From assembly GCF_009935845.1 (NCBI RefSeq), contig NZ_QWEK01000036.1, positions 1 through 36,029 on the forward strand: a stretch of DNA of 36,029 nucleotides, written 5' to 3'. The stretch is from Pseudoflavonifractor sp. 524-17 (GTDB taxonomy: Bacteria; Bacillota; Clostridia; Oscillospirales; Oscillospiraceae). This document shows, piece after piece, positions 24,541 through 32,356 of this stretch. The notes under the pieces are model-generated. The model made no database searches. It had not been told where the DNA came from and was given only the letters and a program-made list of their open reading frames with translations. A program made the position numbers and the translations under genes. The first letter of the stretch is position 1, and every line of letters starts with the position of its first letter.

Positions 24541-25755
24541 ATGATCGAAAAAAAAGAAGCGCTGGCAAAAATTAAGGAGTATGTGGCCGCTCAGGAGGAG
24601 GAAGTCGTCCAGTTTTTGAAGGACTTCATCGCTATTGAGAGCGTCACCTACAACGAGAAGAACGCGGTGGACTTCCTTGCCGGCAAAATGAAGGAGTTTG
24701 GCTTTGACGAGGTCCGGGTGGACAAGGTCGGCAACGTGGTGGGCCGGGTCGGCTCCGGCAAGACCGTCCTGCTCTACGACGCCCACATCGACACCGTGGA
24801 GCTGGGCGATCCCGCCGCCTGGGGCTTCAACCCCCTGGAGGCCCGGATGGAGGAGGGCAAGGTCCTCCACGGCCGGGGCGCGGTGGACGACAAGGGCTGC
24901 CTCACCGGCATCACCTTCGCCGGCAAGGCCCTGAAGGCCCTGGGTCTGGACAAGGACTTCACTCTGTGGGTGTCCGGCTCCCTGTCCGAAGAGGACGTGG
25001 AGGGTTCCTGCGTGAAGGCCATGACCGAGGAAAACCCCGACATCAAGCCCGACTTTGTGCTGGTGGCCGAGGCCTCCGAGAACCGGGTCATCCGGGGCCA
25101 CAAGGGCCGCGCCCTCATTAAGATCTCCGTCCCCGGCAAGTGCGCCCACGCCTCCACCGCCTGGCGGGGCGACAACGCCCTGATCAAGGCCCTGCCCATC
25201 ATGGAGAAGGTGGACAAGTTCCAGGACTTTGTGGAGGATCCCTTCCTGGGCAAGGGCTCCATCGAGGTCACCAAGGTGGACTGCAAGACCCCCTCTCTGA
25301 ACACCATCCCCGGCGAGGCCGTCATCACCTGCGACCGCCGCATCTCCTGCGGCGAGAGCATCGACGACCTGCTGAAGGAAGTGGCTCAGTTCTACGAGGG
25401 CATTGACGGCGTCACTGCGGTCATCGACACCGAGAAGGTGCAGACCTACACCGGCTACGACATCACCTGCGTGGACTACTTCCCCTCCTGGGTCCTGCCG
25501 GAGGACCACCCCCTGATCCAGGCCGGCGTGGACGCCTTTACCGGTCTGTGGGACGAGAAGCCCGTGGTGGGCTCCTGGGAGTTCTGCACCAACGCCACCC
25601 ACCTGTGCGGCCGCATGGGCGTTCCCGCCATCGGCTACGGCCCCGGCGATGGCTCCCTGTGCCACTCCACCCAGGACAAGGTGCCTGTGGACGACCTGAT
25701 GCGCGCCATCGCTTTCTACGCCTCCCTGCCCCTGTTCGTACCTAAGAAGGGCTAA
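24541..25755 (+). CDS. ygeY: YgeY-like M20-family hydrolase
   Basis: A 404-residue M20/ArgE-DapE-family metallohydrolase of the YgeY type, which in purine-degrading gut bacteria is thought to act late in the pathway on an open-chain amide. It shows His82 and Asp84 (AHIDTVE), Asp116-Asp117 (GAVDDKG), Glu150-Glu151 (SEEDVEG), and the final ligand His in LCHSTQDKV. The lid domain lies in the middle, from about ENRVIRGHKGRALIKIS. The length equals the E. coli protein to within a residue or two. AAGGAGG precedes ATG 24541. It is divergent from ygeW, and this pairing strongly supports the ygeW/ygeY assignment. A terminator follows. Confidence 0.88.
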   Translation: MIEKKEALAKIKEYVAAQEEEVVQFLKDFIAIESVTYNEKNAVDFLAGKMKEFGFDEVRVDKVGNVVGRVGSGKTVLLYDAHIDTVELGDPAAWGFNPLEARMEEGKVLHGRGAVDDKGCLTGITFAGKALKALGLDKDFTLWVSGSLSEEDVEGSCVKAMTEENPDIKPDFVLVAEASENRVIRGHKGRALIKISVPGKCAHASTAWRGDNALIKALPIMEKVDKFQDFVEDPFLGKGSIEVTKVDCKTPSLNTIPGEAVITCDRRISCGESIDDLLKEVAQFYEGIDGVTAVIDTEKVQTYTGYDITCVDYFPSWVLPEDHPLIQAGVDAFTGLWDEKPVVGSWEFCTNATHLCGRMGVPAIGYGPGDGSLCHSTQDKVPVDDLMRAIAFYASLPLFVPKKG

Positions 25756-25776
25756 TCCCCCTGGCGCCAGCGCTTC

Positions 25777-25811
25777 AAAACCCGGCTGTCTGAAGAGGCG
25801 GCCGGGTTTTT
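25777..25811 (+). terminator. Terminator after ygeY
   Basis: AAAACCCGGC pairs with GCCGGGTTTT around a 14-nt loop, with a T run. Confidence 0.8.
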
Positions 25812-25892
25812 CTTGCTTTTCCCAGCCCGATCCCCTATGATTGATATGTGTTCCAATTCCCGCCGTATTATCCGCAAAAGGAGCGTAAGTCC

Positions 25893-27314
25893 ATGCTTAC
25901 ACCTGTACTGGATCCCCGCTCGGGCCAGCCGCTCTATGAGCAGCTCTGCCGCCATATCCGGCGGGAGATTGCCTGCGGCGCGCTGGCCCCGGGGGAGCGT
26001 CTGCCCTCCAAGCGGGCCCTGGCCGCCCATCTGAAAATCAGCGTGGTGACGGTGGAGAGCGCCTATGCCCAGCTTCTCGCCGAGGGCTATCTCTCCTCCC
26101 AGCCCAAGCGGGGATTTTTTGTCTGCGCCCTCTCTCCCAGCCCGCCGGCCTCCGCGCCGCCGCCGGAGCAGGGCCTCCTTCCGCCGGAGGCCCCGCCCCC
26201 GCCGGAGTACGACTTCTCCACCAGCGGGGTGGACACCGCCCGCTTCCCCTTCGCCACCTGGGCACGGCTCACCCGGGAGGTTTTGAGCCAGAAGGACAGC
26301 GCCCTGCTGGACTCCCCGCCTCCCCAGGGCATTCCGGAGCTGCGCCAGGCCATTGTCCGCTCCCTGCGCAGCTTCCGGGGCATCCAGGCCGATCCGGAGC
26401 AGGTGGTGGTGGGCGCCGGGGCGGAGTATCTCACCACTCTCCTCCTCCAGCTTCTGGGGCAGAACGGAGGCTGGGGCGTGGAGGATCCCGGCTACCGGAA
26501 AATCTCCCGCATTCTCTCCCACGCCGGCGCGCTGGTCTGCCCTATCCCCATGGATGAACAGGGGATGCGCCCCGACGCCTTGGGCTGGTCCGGCGCCCGG
26601 GTGGCCCACATCACCCCCTCCCACCACTTTCCCCTGGGCACGGTAATGCCGGTTTCCCGGCGGCAGGCTCTGCTGGCCTGGGCGGAGGAAGTTCCCGGCC
26701 GCTATCTCATTGAGGACGACTACGACAGCGAATTCCGCTTCGACGGCCGGCCCATCCCCGCCCTCCAGAGTCTGGACCAGGGGGAGCGGGTGGTTTACCT
26801 GAATACTTTTGCCAAAAGCCTGGCCCCTTCCCTGCGCATCGGCTACATGGTGCTGCCCCCGCACCTGCTCCTGCGCTACCGGCGTGAGTTTCTGTTCTAC
26901 TCCTCCACCGTCCCCTCCTTTGAGCAGTATACCCTGGCCCGCTTTCTGGACCAGGGGCATTTTGAGCGCCACATCCGCCGGATGCGCACCGCCTACCGCC
27001 AGCGCCGGGACGCACTTCTCGCTGCCGCCAGGTCCGCCGGCCTGCTGGAGCTGGGGATCTTCTCCGGCGCGGAGGCTGGCCTCCATCTTCTCTTCCGGGT
27101 TCCCGGCGGCCCCAGCGAGGCTCAGCTGGTCCAGGCCGCCGCCCAGGCCGGGGTATGGGTCTCTCCCCTGTCCGGCTACAGCCTCACCCCCGCCACCGCC
27201 GGCCCTATCCCCACGTTGATTTTGGGTTACGGCCGTCTTGCGCCGGAGCACATGGCCCCCGCCATGGATCGGCTGGCCGCGGCGTGGCGTCCCCTCTTTT
27301 CCCAAAACCAATAA
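25893..27314 (+). CDS. MocR-type (GntR HTH plus aminotransferase-like) transcriptional regulator
   Basis: A 473-residue regulator: a GntR winged helix at residues 1-77 (QPLYEQLCRHIRREI, LPSKRALAAHLKIS, VTVESAYAQLLAEGYL), a Pro-rich linker, then a fold-type I aminotransferase-like domain with YLIEDDYDSEFRFDG and the PLP-lysine block NTFAKSLAPSLRIGYM. MocR proteins such as PdxR and GabR sense amines or PLP. The ATG at 25893 has AAAGGAG 9 bases upstream; the earlier ATG at 25848 lacks a site. It follows ygeY in the same direction but behind a terminator, and may control the divergent ygeW-ygeY site or genes elsewhere. Confidence 0.88.
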   Translation: MLTPVLDPRSGQPLYEQLCRHIRREIACGALAPGERLPSKRALAAHLKISVVTVESAYAQLLAEGYLSSQPKRGFFVCALSPSPPASAPPPEQGLLPPEAPPPPEYDFSTSGVDTARFPFATWARLTREVLSQKDSALLDSPPPQGIPELRQAIVRSLRSFRGIQADPEQVVVGAGAEYLTTLLLQLLGQNGGWGVEDPGYRKISRILSHAGALVCPIPMDEQGMRPDALGWSGARVAHITPSHHFPLGTVMPVSRRQALLAWAEEVPGRYLIEDDYDSEFRFDGRPIPALQSLDQGERVVYLNTFAKSLAPSLRIGYMVLPPHLLLRYRREFLFYSSTVPSFEQYTLARFLDQGHFERHIRRMRTAYRQRRDALLAAARSAGLLELGIFSGAEAGLHLLFRVPGGPSEAQLVQAAAQAGVWVSPLSGYSLTPATAGPIPTLILGYGRLAPEHMAPAMDRLAAAWRPLFSQNQ

Positions 27315-27322
27315 CCGCAAAA

Positions 27323-27364
27323 AGGCAGACGTTTTTCGGCTTTTCCGCCAAAAAACGTCTGCCT
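27323..27364. terminator. Bidirectional terminator after the MocR-type gene
   Basis: AGGCAGACGTTTTT pairs with AAAAACGTCTGCCT. It separates the convergent regulator and solute-binding-protein genes. Confidence 0.75.
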
Positions 27365-27388
27365 CTGCTCTTTCTTGGGAAGCTCCCT

Positions 27389-28693
27389 TTATTTTCCGGC
27401 CAAGGCTGCGTCCTGAAGCGCGTCAAAGGAGGCCATGCACTCGTCCACTGTGGCGCCCCCCAGCAGCTCCCGCACAATGAGGCAGGTATTGCCCCACTGC
27501 TCCACGTTCATTCCCGCGTTGGAGCCCAGCACATAGACCCCCTCCTGAATCCGGTCGTTGAGGGGCTTCAAAGCGGGGACGCACTCCACCTCCACATTTT
27601 TGGAGGGGGAGATCACCCGGTTGGTCTCCGCATAGACCTGAAGGGCCTCGTCGGAGGTAATGACATCCAGAACCTGTATTGCGTCTTCCTTATGCTCCGC
27701 GTTGACGCCTACGGCGAAGCCAGTCATCGGCATCACCGGCATCTGTCCCCGGCTGCTGGGAAATCCGATGACCTGCATCTCAAAGTCTGTCTTGCCGTAG
27801 GCGGTCTCCGTATTGGCCGCGCCCCAGTAAGCCATGACGATGGGGGTCTTCTGGGCGAGGAAATCCGCCCCCTCTCCCTCAATGGCCTCGCTGACCAGGG
27901 CCTTTTCCGGGTCAATATAGCCCTGGTTGATCAGCTCCTGAAGAAACTCGAACCCGGGGCGCATATAGTCGCTGTACCGGGCCTCTCCGCTGTTGAGGGC
28001 CTCAATCTCCGCCTGGGTATTTCCGCCGTTGTACAAATCCGCATAGGCCTGAGCGAACACGAATGTCTCCAGCCACCAGCGGTTGGCGCCCACGGGCGTC
28101 TGGACGCCGTTCTCTTTGAACACCCGGCAGCACTCCAGAAATTCCTCCGGCGTCTCCGGCAGGGCCAGGTGGTACTGGTCAAACATATCCTTGTTGACAA
28201 ACAGGCCGTAGGCCACCACCTCCTGGGGAATGGCCACCAGCTTTCCGTCCACGGTATTGGCGGTGCGGACGATCTCCCGCAGGTTTTTGGCGCTGTCCAG
28301 CCCGGACAGATCCGCCAGCTTGCCCTCCGCCCCCAGCTTCAGAACGGTATCCGGGTTGAGCAGGTACAGATCGTCCATATTGCTGCGGGCCCGATCCAGC
28401 GTCACGTCGTCATAGGTTTTGTCCTGATAGCTCTCCGCCGTATAGGTCATATAGGCCACGGTCACGCCCAGCTTTTCCTCCGCCATGGCCACGGTCAGAT
28501 CCGACGCGGTCCGCGCCACATTTTCCGCGTTTGGATCGGTCTTCTCCATGGGGCTGAAGAAATTGACGATCCGCTCTTCCCTCACCTCCTGGGGGAGCAG
28601 ATTTTGGGGATCCTCATGGCCGCAGGAGGCCAGGGGCAAAACCGCCAGCGCCGCCAGACAGACGGTGGCTGCGCTTCTCACACGTTTCTTCAT
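27389..28693 (-). CDS. Extracellular solute-binding lipoprotein
   Basis: A 434-residue family 1 type (SBP_bac) substrate-binding protein, anchored outside by a lipid on Cys24 (lipobox LASC after a basic MKKRVRS and hydrophobic stretch). Domain-I and domain-II blocks are recognisable (AIPQEVVAYGLFVNKDMFD, TPEEFLECCRVFKENG, PMTGFAVGVNAEHKEDAIQVLD). Such proteins usually bind sugars or oligosaccharides for ABC import, but no permease or ATPase gene is in the window. The start at 28693 follows AAGGAAG, 11 bp after the sensor-kinase stop codon, so it is co-transcribed with the kinase and may be its sensing partner. Confidence 0.88.
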   Translation of the reverse strand: MKKRVRSAATVCLAALAVLPLASCGHEDPQNLLPQEVREERIVNFFSPMEKTDPNAENVARTASDLTVAMAEEKLGVTVAYMTYTAESYQDKTYDDVTLDRARSNMDDLYLLNPDTVLKLGAEGKLADLSGLDSAKNLREIVRTANTVDGKLVAIPQEVVAYGLFVNKDMFDQYHLALPETPEEFLECCRVFKENGVQTPVGANRWWLETFVFAQAYADLYNGGNTQAEIEALNSGEARYSDYMRPGFEFLQELINQGYIDPEKALVSEAIEGEGADFLAQKTPIVMAYWGAANTETAYGKTDFEMQVIGFPSSRGQMPVMPMTGFAVGVNAEHKEDAIQVLDVITSDEALQVYAETNRVISPSKNVEVECVPALKPLNDRIQEGVYVLGSNAGMNVEQWGNTCLIVRELLGGATVDECMASFDALQDAALAGK

Positions 28694-28704
28694 AGTGCTT
28701 CCTT

Positions 28705-31263
28705 TTACCTGATACATTGTTGAATCACCTTTTTCAGCAGTTCTACATCCAATGGCTTTGCCACATGGGCGTCCATGCCGGCGTCCAGCGCCGCCTTCTC
28801 GTCCTCGGCAAAGGCGTTTGCCGTCATGGCGATGATGGGGATCCGTCCAGCGTCCTCCCGCGCCAGGGCCCGAATGGCCCTTGTGGCGTCGTGGCCGTTC
28901 ATCACCGGCATCTGAACATCCATCAGGATGGCGTCAAACTCGCCCTGCGCCGCCTGCTGGAACCGCTCCACCGCCAGGAGGCCGTTTTCGACTACCTCGC
29001 AACAGGCGCCCTCGAGGTCCAGCAACTCCACCAGAATCTCTGCGTTGATCTCGTTGTCCTCCGCAGCAAGGAAACGCATTCCCTCCAGACTGTCATCCTT
29101 TTCCGGCTCCAGAGCGCTCTTTTCCGCCGTATCTGTCCACAGCTCCATAACTTTCTCCTGAAGCGCGGACACAAAAAACGGCTTTGCCAGAGTGCCGGTG
29201 CGGCTGAGCCGCAGTACTTCCTCTACCCCTTCCCTGTCCGGCTCCACCAAGATGAGAATGGGCACGGCATCTGTGAGGGTCTCCCGCAGCTGCCGGACTG
29301 CCTGGACGCGGTCCGGTTCCAGCGTGTCCCAATCCAACAGCACAAGCTGAACCTGTTCGCCGGTCTGAAGCCGGCGCCCGACCTCCTCCAGACTGTCGGC
29401 GGTTTCCAGCGCCACCCCGGTTTCCCTCATCAGGGTCTGTATATCCTCCCGGCTGTCCGGATCTTTGTCTGCCGCTAGGATGCGGGAAATTCCGCGCTGC
29501 CTCCAGAACTGCTGATCCGCCTGCCCTTCTGGGATGCGCAGCTCCAGCTCCACCCGGAACAGGGAGCCCTTGTTCACCTCGCTGGAGACCTCAATGGTCC
29601 CCCCCATCAGCTCCACAATGCTCTTGGTGATGGCCATGCCTAATCCAGTGCCCTGTACCTTATTGGTGGTGCTGTTTTCCGCCCGGGTAAAGGCGTCGAA
29701 TATTGTCTCCAGGAACTCCGGCGTCATGCCGTAGCCGTTGTCCTCCACCTCGATCCGGATGTGCTCATACTGGCTGGAGCGCTGCTTGAGCCCGATGATG
29801 CGGAACCAGATCTTGCCGCCCTCCTGGGTATATTTTACGGCGTTGGAGAGCAGGTTGAGCAGGATCTGGTTGATCCGGGTCTCGTCCCCCACCAGATACT
29901 CATGCCGCAGGCCGGTCACCTCTATATGAAACGCCTGCCCCTTCGCCTTGGCCATGGGCTGGATGATGGCTTCTATAGAGGAAACTACGTCGTTGAGGGC
30001 AAATTTTTCAAAGTTGAGCACAACCTTCCCGCTCTCGATTTTGGACACATCCAGGATATCGTTGATCAGGCTAAGCAGATGCTGGCCGGAGGCCATGATC
30101 TTCTTTGTGTACTCCCGCACCTTGACCGGATTCTCCGTGTCCTTGGCCAGAAGGGTGGTAAAACCCAGCACCGCATTCATAGGGGTGCGGATGTCATGGG
30201 ACATGTTGGACAGAAAGGTGGTCTTGGACTCGCTGGCAATCTGGGCCGCCCGCAGCGCCTGGGCCAGCTGCTGGCTGTGGTGCCTGCGCTCCGTCTCCCG
30301 CTCCTTCCGGATCTTCTCCTGCTGCCGCCAGTTGAGGTAGTACAGGCCGATGCACACGAAGAAGGCCACCAGCATTGCCGCCACCACAATGAAGATGTTC
30401 TGATTGACTGTCCGCCCCTCCTGCTGGATGGCCTCTACCGGCACATACCCCACCAGAAAAATCGTCCCGCCGTTTACTGACCACATATAGTTCAGGGCGC
30501 GCACTTCCCGGATATCGTGGTAAAACAGGATGTCTGTCCCATTTTCCAGACACCGCGCCACCTCCGCCTGAATCCCCGGATCCTGGATACTGTTGGCCCG
30601 GTAGAAATCATCCAGATTCAAGTGGCCCGCACTGCGCATTCCCATCCCCTTGGGCTTCAATACAAACCGCTCGCTCTCTGCGTCCATAATGTACAGCGTG
30701 GCCTGCTGATTGTAAAATCCATTGGGCAGGGATTTGTCCACCGTGTCATACACATACTCGGCATAGAGCGTTCCAATCTCCTGCCCGTCCCGCTCCACCG
30801 GACATTTTATGGTATAGGCCCATGTCCCCATATAATTTAAATAGGACTTGGACACCGGCAGGCCCATGATGGTCCCTCCGGCGGAAAAATCCAGGTCCGC
30901 TTCGGTAAATACCTCCCCGGTGTTGGAGAGCCCCTCTGTCTCCCCGGCCAAAATCAGCGACATCTTGGACATCGTCTGATTCCTCTCATAGGTACGGATA
31001 TAGCTCTCCATATCCTCCGCCCGCGCCAGCTCCCGGGCAATCAGCATCTGAAACTCCGCCTCATTGCGCAAAATCGCCTCAATGGTACACTGAATCAGAT
31101 CCAGACTCTCACTCAGGTTCTGGATGGCTGCGCTGGACATCTCCCGGGATATTTTCTGGGACACCGCGTACACAACCGTCCCCAAAACACAAAAAACCAA
31201 CACAATCGAGAGGAGCAGGGTGCCTCCTCTTCGCTTTTCCCTTTTGTCTGGCTTCTTTTTCAT
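28705..31263 (-). CDS. Hybrid sensor histidine kinase with two receiver domains
   Basis: An 852-residue membrane sensor kinase. TM1 is near residues 17-37, followed by an extracellular sensor of about 250 residues (dCache-like by layout), TM2 near 288-308 and a coiled coil. HisKA follows (SNMSHDIRTPMNAVLGF, phospho-His about 352), then HATPase_c with NQILLNLLSNAVKYT, DNGYGM and GTGLGMAI. Receiver 1 is diverged but keeps LLDWD (about 641) and AKP. Receiver 2 is canonical, with AAEDNEIN, LMDVQMP (about 783), MTANAF and KPLD. There is no output domain, and no partner regulator is seen. The ATG at 31263 is preferred (GGAG 8 bases upstream); the TTG at 31269 is too close. It is followed directly by the solute-binding lipoprotein. 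Confidence 0.92.
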   Translation of the reverse strand: MKKKPDKREKRRGGTLLLSIVLVFCVLGTVVYAVSQKISREMSSAAIQNLSESLDLIQCTIEAILRNEAEFQMLIARELARAEDMESYIRTYERNQTMSKMSLILAGETEGLSNTGEVFTEADLDFSAGGTIMGLPVSKSYLNYMGTWAYTIKCPVERDGQEIGTLYAEYVYDTVDKSLPNGFYNQQATLYIMDAESERFVLKPKGMGMRSAGHLNLDDFYRANSIQDPGIQAEVARCLENGTDILFYHDIREVRALNYMWSVNGGTIFLVGYVPVEAIQQEGRTVNQNIFIVVAAMLVAFFVCIGLYYLNWRQQEKIRKERETERRHHSQQLAQALRAAQIASESKTTFLSNMSHDIRTPMNAVLGFTTLLAKDTENPVKVREYTKKIMASGQHLLSLINDILDVSKIESGKVVLNFEKFALNDVVSSIEAIIQPMAKAKGQAFHIEVTGLRHEYLVGDETRINQILLNLLSNAVKYTQEGGKIWFRIIGLKQRSSQYEHIRIEVEDNGYGMTPEFLETIFDAFTRAENSTTNKVQGTGLGMAITKSIVELMGGTIEVSSEVNKGSLFRVELELRIPEGQADQQFWRQRGISRILAADKDPDSREDIQTLMRETGVALETADSLEEVGRRLQTGEQVQLVLLDWDTLEPDRVQAVRQLRETLTDAVPILILVEPDREGVEEVLRLSRTGTLAKPFFVSALQEKVMELWTDTAEKSALEPEKDDSLEGMRFLAAEDNEINAEILVELLDLEGACCEVVENGLLAVERFQQAAQGEFDAILMDVQMPVMNGHDATRAIRALAREDAGRIPIIAMTANAFAEDEKAALDAGMDAHVAKPLDVELLKKVIQQCIR

Positions 31264-31343
31264 CGGCAAATCTCCATTCCGACGCTGTGGCCGAGCGGCA
31301 TTCGGGTTCGCTTGCTGAGAACATTTCTATCCTCGCCAAAAAT

Positions 31344-31392
31344 CTGTATTCACAAAGGCTGAACAGCGTCCCCCGGTTTATGAATACAGGTT
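31344..31392 (-). other. Leader hairpin with motif shared with hprK (copy 2)
   Basis: The segment 31365-31392 repeats, with few changes, the motif at 7937-7964. Here its CTGTATTCA (31389-31381 on minus) can also pair with TGAATACAG (31352-31344), making a leader hairpin that the hprK copy lacks. Confidence 0.5.
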
Positions 31393-31429
31393 TTAAAAAA
31401 TAAAGGAGAGCTATTTACTTCTCTGTTTT

Positions 31430-31458
31430 ATTATATTATTTTTCCATTTTTGTGTCAA
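31430..31458 (-). promoter_or_regulatory. Perfect consensus promoter of the sensor-kinase unit
   Basis: Read on minus: TTGACA (31453-31458), 17-bp spacer, TATAAT (31430-31435). Both hexamers match the sigma-A consensus exactly. The leader to the ATG at 31263 is about 160 nt. Confidence 0.85.
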
Positions 31459-31530
31459 TAGCGTTCGGCCCCCTGCCACTTCTGCCAGCTATCTCCTGGC
31501 GCCTGTTTCGCGGCAAGGCGGCCTCATTGA

Positions 31531-31551
31531 CAGGTTATATAAAATAACCTG
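31531..31551. promoter_or_regulatory. Palindrome upstream of the YheO-like regulator
   Basis: CAGGTTAT and ATAACCTG flank 5 bp in the spacer between the divergent kinase and YheO-like genes. It could be an operator; it has no terminator features. Confidence 0.35.
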
Positions 31552-31587
31552 CCTCTATAAAATTTCCTCTCCCGGCCTCTGCCTCTC

Positions 31588-31616
31588 TTGCCATAAAATT
31601 GGAGGAGTGGTACAAT
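31588..31616 (+). promoter_or_regulatory. Promoter of the YheO-like regulator
   Basis: TTGCCA (31588-31593), 17-bp spacer and TACAAT (31611-31616), 67 bp before the TTG start. Confidence 0.7.
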
Positions 31617-31634
31617 ATATTTCGTGCAGGTTCT

Positions 31635-31687
31635 ATTTGACCTGCGCAGACTCCATTTGACAAAAAAGAGAGGTGACCCCATTTGAC
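31635..31687 (+). promoter_or_regulatory. Three direct repeats ATTTGAC, the last over the start codon
   Basis: ATTTGAC occurs at 31635-31641, 31655-31661 and 31681-31687, in the leader just after the predicted transcription start. The first two are 20 bp apart; the third contains the TTG start codon. This is a plausible autoregulatory site. Confidence 0.45.
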
Positions 31688-32339
31688 ACGTGGGGAAGCA
31701 TTTGAATTTTTGGACAGGACAGCCCGGGGGATTGCAGAGATGTTCGGCTCCTCCTGCGAGACGCTGGTACATGACATGGGGGACCCCAAACACCCCATTT
31801 TATCCATCTATAACGGCCACGTCTCCGGCCGCTGCGTAGGGTCCACCATGGATATATTGGGCACCGCCAAAGAGCTGGACAGCCAGGCGCTGACCACCGA
31901 CTTTGTTAACCTCTACGCCACCACCCCCGCGGGACAGCAGATCAAGAGCAGCACCTTCCATCTGATTCAGGAGGGAGAGGGCGGTTACAACCTGGCCCTG
32001 GGGATCAATTTTGACTATACCTCTTTAGTCTATGCCAACCGTATTCTGGTTGACCTGATGAATGCCCAGGCCGATCTGCAAAGCGCCATGTGGCAGGGAG
32101 GGGACAGCCGGCTCAGCGATATTTTTGACGAGTGCCTCGCCACCGTAGGCAAGCCGGTGTCCACTCTGACCAAGGCGGACCGTCTGAAGATCATCGCCCT
32201 GCTGGATCAGAAAAACGCCTTTTCCTTCCGCAAATCGGTACCCTTTGTGTCCAAGCGGCTCCAGGTCTCCCGCTACACCGTGTACAAATACTTAGGCGAG
32301 CTGGCCGGGGGAGAGCCCGTTCCAGACGTCTCCAACTGA
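31683..32339 (+). CDS. YheO/DauR-like PAS and helix-turn-helix regulator
   Basis: A 218-residue regulator. The N-terminal YheO-like PAS domain (about 1-115) contains CETLVHDMGDPKHPILSIYN and GHVSGRCVGS. The C-terminal HTH of the DauR/YheO type (about 160-210) contains LTKADRLKIIALLDQKNAFS and SVPFVSKRLQVSRYTVYKYL. DauR represses D-arginine use in Pseudomonas; relatives often sit by amino-acid or peptide catabolic genes. The start is TTG at 31683 with GAGAGGTGA 6-7 bases upstream; no ATG fits. The dipeptidase gene begins 17 bp after its stop, so this is probably a regulator with its target enzyme. Confidence 0.85.
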   Translation: MTRGEAFEFLDRTARGIAEMFGSSCETLVHDMGDPKHPILSIYNGHVSGRCVGSTMDILGTAKELDSQALTTDFVNLYATTPAGQQIKSSTFHLIQEGEGGYNLALGINFDYTSLVYANRILVDLMNAQADLQSAMWQGGDSRLSDIFDECLATVGKPVSTLTKADRLKIIALLDQKNAFSFRKSVPFVSKRLQVSRYTVYKYLGELAGGEPVPDVSN

Positions 32340-32356
32340 CAAAGGAGGAGTTTCCC

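Noticed and set aside
31270-31330. tRNA-like piece (GTGGCCGAG... GGTTCG) upstream of the sensor kinase
   Set aside because: No acceptor or anticodon stem can be completed; it lies in the kinase leader and is too short.
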